From assembly GCA_030704615.1 (NCBI GenBank), contig CM060731.1, forward strand, positions 29,078,001-29,142,000: 64,000 bases of DNA. The letters are read 5' to 3'. Shown here piece by piece: positions 57,259 through 64,000 of the stretch. How positions within the stretch are numbered: the first letter of the stretch is position 1; each line of letters begins with the position of its first letter. Under the pieces are notes generated by a model. That model was not told where the DNA came from. It made no database searches and saw nothing but the letters and a program-made list of their open reading frames with translations. Position numbers and translations under genes: made by a program. This DNA is from Takakia lepidozioides. Its lineage: Eukaryota > Streptophyta > Takakiopsida > Takakiales > Takakiaceae.

Positions 57259-57735
57259 TGTCAAGGACAAGAACATGACAGAACACAAACAAGAGATAAG
57301 ACTAGAGGTACAAAACTAGACAAGAAGTCAAGGTCGGCATGGCCGAATGCATGGTAGGTGAACATGAATCAAGATGATCTTTATAACAATGGACAAGAGT
57401 ACAAAATACTGGAACTCGACTCGGATATTGGAATGCTAGAAACTGGACTAGAATACCAGATACTGGAAACTGGACTGGATACTGGAAGCTGGACTGGAGC
57501 ACTGGACTTGGAACAAAAGTAGCTTGAACTTGTGTTGGCGAGACTAAGTGTCCAGTCTCGCCTCCTATATATACTGGCTATAAGAAGCTTCCCCAAGAAG
57601 CTTCCCTTATGGAGGTTTCTTGCTGGAGAAGTTTCCAAGATTAAACAAAAGTTTCTTGATGGAGAAGCTTCCTTAAACAAATGAGGTATCTTGATGGAGA
57701 AGTTTCCTCCAAAGGAAGCTTCCTGAGTAGTTTCC
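57259..57735 (-). repeat. 3' LTR, distal part
   Basis: It aligns along its whole length with 63,078-63,530 of the 5' LTR in the same orientation, starting TGTCAAGGAC at 57,259. It is cut at 57,735, where integrase-side pol sequence (RPEHLQGKPDALSRR) begins on the plus strand. Confidence 0.9.
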
Positions 57736-59345
57736 GTCCCGAACATCTTCAAGGAAAACCAGATGCTCTTTCTCGACGATCGTATATTGCGCCAAAAGAA
57801 GGGGATGCAACTTTTGACCAACAAAAATCCATGATCCTGAAACCAACAAATCTCCAATTGAATATGTTATCCATGTCCACCTATGACGATGCAGAGATCA
57901 TAAAGGAGATTCAGGAAGCACTGAACAGCGACCATTTTGCTACGACACTACGAAGTCAACTAAATCAACCTCGAGACAACCCACATGTTACAAACGACTT
58001 CGAATTCAAAGATGGCTTACTTTACTTCAAGGGACTTCTCTATGTACCTCCAGGACCTACACGACTTCAAATTCTTCAAACATGTTATGATCTTCCGGCT
58101 GCAGGACATTTCGGCTTCAACAAAACATTGGAATTGATATCCAGGGACTATTGGTGGCCGCAGATGTGGAAACTCGTGAAAGAATTTATAAAATCTTGTG
58201 ACACGTGTGCTAGAGCGAAGGGACCACGACATCGACCTTACGGCCTTCTTCAACCATTACCCATTCCCAAGGGTCCATGGTCGTCCGTGTCTATGGACTT
58301 TATTATGGACCTTCCAATTTCCAAGACCACCGATTCAATCCTTGTTATTGTAGATCATTTTACGAAGATGGCACATTTCATTCCATGTAATAAGACGGTT
58401 ACCGGCAAGGAAACTGCAAGACTCTTCCTCAATAATATCTACCGCATTCATGGACTCCCGAAGGATATCGTATCTGATCGAGGACCACAGTTCATATCAA
58501 ATTTCTGGAGGGGATTATTTCACATATTGGATACTAAGATCAACCTCTCTACAGCTAATCATCCACAGACTGATGGTCAAACTGAACGTGTAAACCAGAT
58601 TTTGGAGCAGTATCTTCGCTGTACGATGAATTATCACCAAAATAATTGGACGGACCTTCTGTCATTGGCTGAGTTTGACTACAACAACACTATACATTCT
58701 TTGACCAAGCAAACTCCATTTTTCTCTAATTATGGTCATCATCCTCGAGCAAACCCTTTCCACATGAAAACTGTTGGAAGCCCTGCTGCAGAAAACCTTG
58801 CTACTCATCTTGCTACGATTCACAAGGAGCTTACATCTCACCTCGCAGAAGCTCAAAAACAATACAATGAGTATGCAGATCAACGTCGTCAACTCCAACC
58901 CCAGTTCAAGGTCGGAGATCGTGTGTGGCTTCTTCGACGAGACATACAAACATCGCGACCATCAAAGAAGTTGGATTATCAACGCCTGGGACCATTCAAA
59001 ATTATTCGACAAATAAATCCGGTCAATTTTCGGCTTGAACTCCCACGAAGTATGCGCATCCATCCAGTCTTTCATGTTTCACTATTGGAGTTGTATCATC
59101 CATCGAATATTCCAGGGAGAGTTTCCGTACCACCTCCACCAATCGAAGTCAATCAGGAAATTGAGTATGAAGTCGATGAAGTCTTAGACTCTCGCATCAA
59201 AGTATAAACGTCTTGAGTATTTCGTACATTGGAAAAGCTACGACATCAGCAACCGAACGTATGAACCTTCATCCAACCTTGCCAATGCCTCTGACAAAGT
59301 CCATCAACGATATCCAGCTAAGCCCCGAGCTACACGTCAATGAGA
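57736..59345 (+). pseudogene. Chromovirus integrase and chromodomain (inverted segment)
   Basis: The ORF is open from 57,681 to 59,207. The zinc-binding region reads AAGHFGFNKTLELISRDYWW and CDTCARAK; the position of the usual first histidine is a tyrosine (CYDLP). The catalytic core has the D,D,E residues in SMDFIMDLP, VSDRGPQFIS and TDGQTERVNQ. A GPF/Y-like C-terminus (KLDYQRLGPFKI, IHPVFHVSLLE) is followed by a chromodomain (EYEVDEVLDSRI, EYFVHWKSYDISNRTYEP) interrupted by one frameshift near 59,205. Integrase inserts the cDNA, and chromodomains steer insertion to marked chromatin. Confidence 0.9.
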
Positions 59346-59931
59346 CGTCACAACGATGATGTCAGCCAAGCTAGTTTCAAGGAGAAGACTCTATATTCAA
59401 TGTACATGATACATGCTAAGGAAGGAAGAGCACCACATATCAGTATATATAGCTACACTTCCAGCACTCTTGCATCTTGTATTGGCAACATGGAGTCACA
59501 AGAACCAGATACATTGGAGTTGTCGCTTACCCAACTACCAGATCAGCCGTTCCGACTCTCACGACCTTCAATATCACGCCGACGCTCTCGAGACGATGGG
59601 CCACCAATGCGACGCGTACTTCCTCGTCTGGACTCCGTACGACGGCAAGTGGAGCCTACTCGAAGTCTGATAATTCTGTTGGAGATTGAGGCTTCGGACC
59701 CAGAGGGCAACGAAATCATGTTTGAAGGCAGCTTCGAAAATCAGAATGCTCAAATTACTGCGTGGTCCCAAGTTCAAGGTGTTGGACACTATCGATGGTT
59801 ACAGGGACCTATAAATCATTTGAGTCAAGAACAAAGAGCCGAATACTTGGCAAGTATCATTCGTCGGATTTTGGATTTTCTCCAACTCTAAGCAAGTCCA
59901 AGATTTTACCGCTCCTCGAGGAACTCGGCGC

Positions 59932-59945
59932 TAGAGGAGGGGTGA
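59932..59945 (+). promoter_or_regulatory. Polypurine tract of the chromovirus
   Basis: AGAGGAGGGGTGA directly precedes the TGTCAAGGAC start of the 3' LTR, as expected for the plus-strand primer site in reverse transcription. Confidence 0.75.
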
Positions 59946-60127
59946 TGTCAAGGACATAGCCCAGAAGAACTTACCAGGAGTAAATACCAGAAGTTATCAA
60001 GTTACCATGTTACCGAAAGTTACCATGTTACCGAAAGTTACCATGACTTACCGTAATTTATCATGATCTACCATGATTTACCATTACTTACCAAGTTACC
60101 GGGAGCTACCAAATTACCAAGAATAAC
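59946..60127 (+). repeat. 3' LTR, proximal part (inverted)
   Basis: This begins TGTCAAGGACATAGCCC and is the reverse complement of 63,530-63,706. It contains many 'ttacca' words and one extra 18-bp 'gttaccgaaagttaccat' repeat relative to the 5' LTR. It ends at the inversion breakpoint against reverse-transcriptase/RNase H sequence. Confidence 0.9.
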
Positions 60128-62129
60128 AAAATCAAACCTTGCTAGTGACATACTCCATTTTGCCTGACGTCGATTCAAAACACGAGCACTCATAAAATAT
60201 TCGAGGTTTTTGTGATCGGTATAGACAGTGACATGATGTTTAGCTCCCTCCAATAGATGTCGCCACTCCTCAAAATCATCGATAATCGCTAGAAGTGCTT
60301 TGTCATGTATTTCATAATTGATCTCCGCAGCGGAAATTTTGCGAGAACGAAAACCAACAGGGTGGAGTCGGCCATCTGTACCGTATTGAGAGAGTATCGC
60401 GCCAAGTGCAAAGTCCGATGCATCTGCTTCTAAGGAGAGTGGTTTAGATGGGTCTACATGTACCAGTATGGGAGCCGTTGTAAATGTCTGCTTCAGTCTT
60501 TCAAATGCCTGGTTAGCCTTCTCGTCCCATACAAATTTGTCTTTCCCTGTAAGTCGTGTCAATGGTGCAACAATTTTGGAGTAGTCATCGATGAAGATTC
60601 TATAGAAATTTGCAAAACCCAGAAAACATTGTACATCTCGGACCGAAGTTGGTTTAATCCACTCGATGATGGTCTGTATTTTCTTCTGATCCATAAAGAC
60701 GCCTTTGTCGGAAATAATGTAGCCTAGAAATTCGACCTCAGATTGATGAAAAAGACATTTCTCCAACTTGACATATAGTCGTTTTTTTCTTAATTTATCA
60801 AGGACTAGGCGTACATGGCGGCCATGTTCTTCTTCATTATGTGAAAATATCAAAATGTCGTCCAAATAGATGACTACAAGGTTATCTAAAAATTCTCGAA
60901 AGATGTCATTCATCATATGTTGGAAAATTGCTGGAGCATTTGTAAGACCGAAAGGCATAACACTGTATTCAAAATGTCCATATCTTGTTCGAAAAGTTGT
61001 TTTCCATTCGTCTCCTTCTTTTATCCGTACAAGGTTATAAGCTCATCTCAAGTCGATTTTGGTGAAAATCTTCGCTCGTCCTAGCTGGTCGAGAAGCCCA
61101 GAAATCAGCGGCAACGGATAATGATTCTTGATTGTGACTTTGTTGAGACCGCGATAGTCGACACACAATGCGTAATGATCCGTCCTTCTTTTTCACAAAC
61201 AAGATAGGCGCCCCCGCGGGTGATTTTGAATGTCGGATGAAGTACTTTGACAAATTTTCATCAATGTATTCATGTAATGCAGCCAACTCCGTCTGGGATA
61301 AGTTATAGATTGGGCCGAATGGTGGTTGGGCTCCTTCTTGTAACTCAATTTCACAGTCATAAGGTCGATGTTCTAGCAATATGTCTGCATTTTTCTTCTC
61401 GAAGACATCTTTGAAATCTTGATATTGAGCGGGTAATGTTGAAGTACCTTTGTCTGTTGTGGTATTGATCGGAGTCGCATAAAGTGCAAATGTCGCCTCC
61501 TTTTTTGTAGCTCTCATGAAAGCTTTAGCTCCAAGGAATAGGGGTTGAATACCTTTGTTATTTCTACATTTTTGTCTTATAGAAATTTTTCGCGATCGCC
61601 AATCGATGTTGGGATTGTGAAGTACGAACCAGAGAAGTCCAAGGATCACAAGATTCGTTGGAGACTGGATGCCATTGAAAATAATATGTGATGCTTGATC
61701 TTTAAGTTTTACTTCAAGTGGTCGAGTTTCATGGTCCACATTTCCTGATGCTAATGGTCGTCCATCGATGACTTCAACGGGGGCCGATAGTTTCTTCTTT
61801 ACGAGCGTTAAATTGTTTTGCTTCGCAAAGTTTTTGTCCATAAAACAAGTTGAAGCTCCTGAGTCCAAAAGTGCTTCTACAGTGATATCTCGATTTTGCA
61901 CTCTGATTTTTATCGGAACTGTGAAGTAAGGTGCAGGGTCTGGAGATAGAAAGAGATTTTTTTTCGGTAAGGAATTTGTGGTGTCCAGCCGCATGGTCCC
62001 TACTGTGACTGGACATCTTCGTTTTCCGACCTCCTCGTATCGAACACTTGAGTTGTGCCCCGAACTTTGAATCTGCTCTTGTTGGGGCAGTTTAATGCTA
62101 TGTGATCTTCTTCTCCACAATAGAGGCAT
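60128..62129 (-). pseudogene. Chromovirus protease, reverse transcriptase and RNase H
   Basis: The minus-strand ORF 62,129-61,035 holds the retropepsin site [13 protein letters not shown] and leads to reverse transcriptase ([20 protein letters not shown]). After a frameshift/stop near 61,035 the frame resumes at 60,958 with MPFGLTNAPAIFQHMMND and the catalytic VVIYLDDILIFS. RNase H follows (LSLEADASDFALGAILSQYG, EINYEIHDKALLAI, YTDHKNLEYF) and is cut at ARFDF by the inversion breakpoint. Apart from that cut and few frameshifts it is well preserved, suggesting a fairly recent insertion. Confidence 0.9.
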
Positions 62130-63040
62130 AATGCATTCGAGCGCCGTCTTTGTTTTTCTTGTGGCGTCAATGGCTTGAATCGGACAACATCAATCGGCAT
62201 AGGATCACTATTGGATGTCTGATGGATCGTTGTGTTTGGTGTCGTAGTAGCAGTGACATGATGTGTCGTAGACCATCCATATCGCTTCTTTTGACGTCTT
62301 TCGAATAAACGATTATCGCATGCAATGACTTGGGTGATGAATTCACTCAGTGTGCTCACGTTTGGCATTGTCAGCAACAAATCTTTTACATCATCTTTTA
62401 GCCCACATCAAAACTGACTAATGAGGCTTTTCTCATTCCAGTCGAGGTCGAACGTAAGTTGTCGAAATTCGGCAGCATAAGCGGAAACATGACGTGCTCA
62501 TTGTCGAAGATTTCGCATCTTTGTTTCTGCAACTCTCTCTCTATCATTTTCTCCAAACGTTGCAGTGAACTCGGACATGAATGCTTCAAAATTGTATAGT
62601 AAATGCGAATTTTTTTCTAATAGCGGTGCAAACCAAGATAGGGCAGTGCCTGACAGAAAGGTGCCCACGAATCCCACTTGAATACCTTCATCGGGATAGC
62701 GTTGTGGATGTAGTCGTAGGAACAGTCGTACTTATTGAACAAAACTGCGAAATCTTGATCTCGTCCCATCAAATTTCTCGGGCATGCTAATCTTTGGTTC
62801 TCTCGTAATCTGTTGAAAAGGAACCGTTGCAGTAGTAGCTGTTGCAGTAGGGACTCGTATGGTTGAAGATCCATTGTTCGACTCTTTTAACTCTGAAATT
62901 TGTTGTTGCAAATTGTGGAGAGCGTTGCCAAGATCTTGAGACTGATCAGCTTGCAATTGGGCGGTAGATGTACGAAGTTCTTGCATCTGGAGCTGAAGAC
63001 TCTGCAATGTGGTGACCATTTCCACAAATGTACCTTCCAT
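62000..63040 (-). pseudogene. Chromovirus Gag
   Basis: Gag starts with ATG at 63,040, just inside the 5' LTR (MEGTFVEMVTTLQSLQLQMQ, a predicted coiled coil). Across frameshifts between 62,870 and 62,380 it continues through a Retrotrans_gag-like capsid region (LDWNEKSLISQF, DVKDLLLTMPNVS). It ends with the CCHC knuckle [14 protein letters not shown] at about 62,125-62,085. Stops lie near 62,490 and 62,405. Gag forms the virus-like particle and packages element RNA. Confidence 0.85.
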
Positions 63041-63077
63041 CTTAACTAACTAAAGAACAAACTGCAGTCTCGCCATC

Positions 63078-63706
63078 TGTCAAGGACGTGAACATGACAG
63101 AACACAAACAAGAGATAAGACTAGAGGTACAAGACTAGACAAGAAGTCAAGATCGACGAGGCCGAATGCATGGTACGTGAACATGAATCAAGATGATCTT
63201 TATAACAATGGACAAGAGTACAAAATACTGGAACTCGACTCGGATATTGGAATGCTAGAAACTGGACTAGAATACCAGATACTGGAAGCTGGACTGGAGT
63301 ACTGGACTTGGAACAAGAGTAGCTTGAACTTGTGTTGGCGAGACTGAAGAGTGTCCAGTCTCGCCTCCTATATATACTGGCTATAAGAAGTTTCTCCAAG
63401 AAGCTTCCCCTATGGAGGTTTCTTGCTGGAGAAGTTTCCAAGATTAAACAAAAGTTTCTTGATGGAGAAGCTTCCTTAAACAAATGAGGTATCTTGATGG
63501 AGAAGTTTCATCCAAAAGAAGCTTCCTGAGTAGTTTCCCAAGTTACTCTTGGTAATTTGGTAAACTCCCGGTAACTTGGTAAGTAATGGTAAGTAATGGT
63601 AAATCATGGTAAGTTATGATAAGTCATGGTAACTTTTGGTAACATGGTAACTTGATAACTTCTGGTATTTACTCCTGGTAAGTTCCTCTGGGCTATGTCC
63701 GTGATA
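63078..63706 (-). repeat. 5' LTR of the chromovirus
   Basis: A 629-bp repeat that pairs with 57,259-57,735 plus 59,946-60,127. Minus-strand ends are a mutated TATCACGGAC start and an intact GTCCTTGACA end. A TATATATAGGAGGCGAG sequence at about 63,368-63,384 is the likely promoter TATA box. On the inner side, TGGCGAGACTGCAGTTTG (63,074-63,057) is in primer-binding-site position. Confidence 0.9.
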
Positions 63707-63711
63707 GCTGG

Positions 63712-64000
63712 TGGAAACTCATGGTTGGAGCTTCCATCTCGGAATCCTCCCCTATGCAAAACACTGCCTGGGCACCTTCTTCCCGTTGGATTTTGCAAGG
63801 CCTTAACCACAAAGCTCAGGGCTCCCCACTTTGGAACTCTATTTGGAAGGCTTGGAACTACTTTAGACCTTGCCTTAGGAAACAGAAGCCAGCTTCTTTT
63901 CACGAAGTATTGAGACAACACCTTTTCCTTAATTAACTCCAACAATCCCTCCCGGGAGGAAAAAATCCAAGCCAAAAGATGGGCAGGTTGGGATTCAAGA
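63712..64000 (+). pseudogene. LINE ORF2 C-terminal region, right of the insertion
   Basis: The plus strand reads WKLMVGASISESSPMQNTAW and WNSIWKAWNYFRPCLRKQ. With the chromovirus and one copy of the 5-bp duplication removed, it continues the frame that ends at GPEGGW on the left. The ORF extends to 63,936 and the LINE runs off the window. Confidence 0.85.

Larger units (their letters stand above)
57259..63706 (-). mobile_element. Chromodomain Ty3/gypsy element with internal inversion
   Basis: This is a 6.4-kb element bounded by 5-bp target duplications GCTGG (57,254-57,258 and 63,707-63,711). On the minus strand it runs 5' LTR (63,706-63,078), Gag (63,040-62,000), protease, reverse transcriptase and part of RNase H (to 60,128). 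The remaining pol (RNase H end, integrase, chromodomain), polypurine tract and first part of the 3' LTR lie inverted on the plus strand (57,736-60,127). The rest of the 3' LTR (57,259-57,735) is in the original orientation. The protein style (EINYEIHDKALLAIIDDFEE, YTDHKNLEYFMSARVLNRRQ) resembles the fungal-like chromoviruses reported in non-seed plants. Confidence 0.9.

Overview
The window looks like nuclear DNA from a seed-free streptophyte, most likely a land plant such as a lycophyte, fern or bryophyte. Reasons: it has spliced genes with GT-AG introns, PPR repeats of plant organellar RNA-editing type, an auxin response factor, an organellar-type HflX GTPase, a DXS (plastid MEP pathway) remnant, and a fungal-like chromodomain Ty3 element of a kind reported from non-seed plants. 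The species cannot be read from the sequence.

Layout. 1-2,680: minus-strand tandem array of a decayed PPR unit. 2,680-3,800: dispersed repeats and tRNA-like SINE remnants. About 3,800-5,404: CACTA transposon remnant (transposase-associated domain and right terminus) abutting a decayed minus-strand Ty3/gypsy element (5,405 to about 12,830). 12,840-17,640: non-coding repeats and unrecognised ORFs. 17,640-19,000: a broken cytosine-C5 DNA methyltransferase domain of mobile-element type. 19,000-20,350: minus-strand remnant encoding two homologous protein repeats. 21,884-31,203: a complete 13-exon HflX-family GTPase gene (713 residues modelled) with LINE fragments in two introns. 31,204-37,400: mostly unassigned sequence with SINEs and a GC-rich stretch before the next gene. 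37,415-42,721: a complete 15-exon auxin response factor gene (816 residues modelled). 42,722-47,340: unassigned DNA, a hAT-type MITE with an intact target duplication, SINEs and a second methyltransferase fragment. 47,340-50,490: a mosaic of host-gene fragments (PPR E-domain, DnaJ-X, DXS) and dispersed repeats. About 50,800-64,000: an L1-type LINE on the plus strand, internally rearranged, into which a 6.4-kb chromovirus has inserted; that chromovirus carries a 2.4-kb internal inversion.

Only the HflX and ARF genes look intact. Both were assembled exon by exon from conserved protein sequence, and the reading phase is consistent at every junction. The rest is transposable elements, their relics and captured or decayed gene pieces. 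The most notable observations are the element-borne DNA methyltransferase (two copies), the nested and inverted chromovirus/LINE locus, the PPR array that was amplified after it had already lost its frame, and the gene-fragment mosaic at 47-49 kb.
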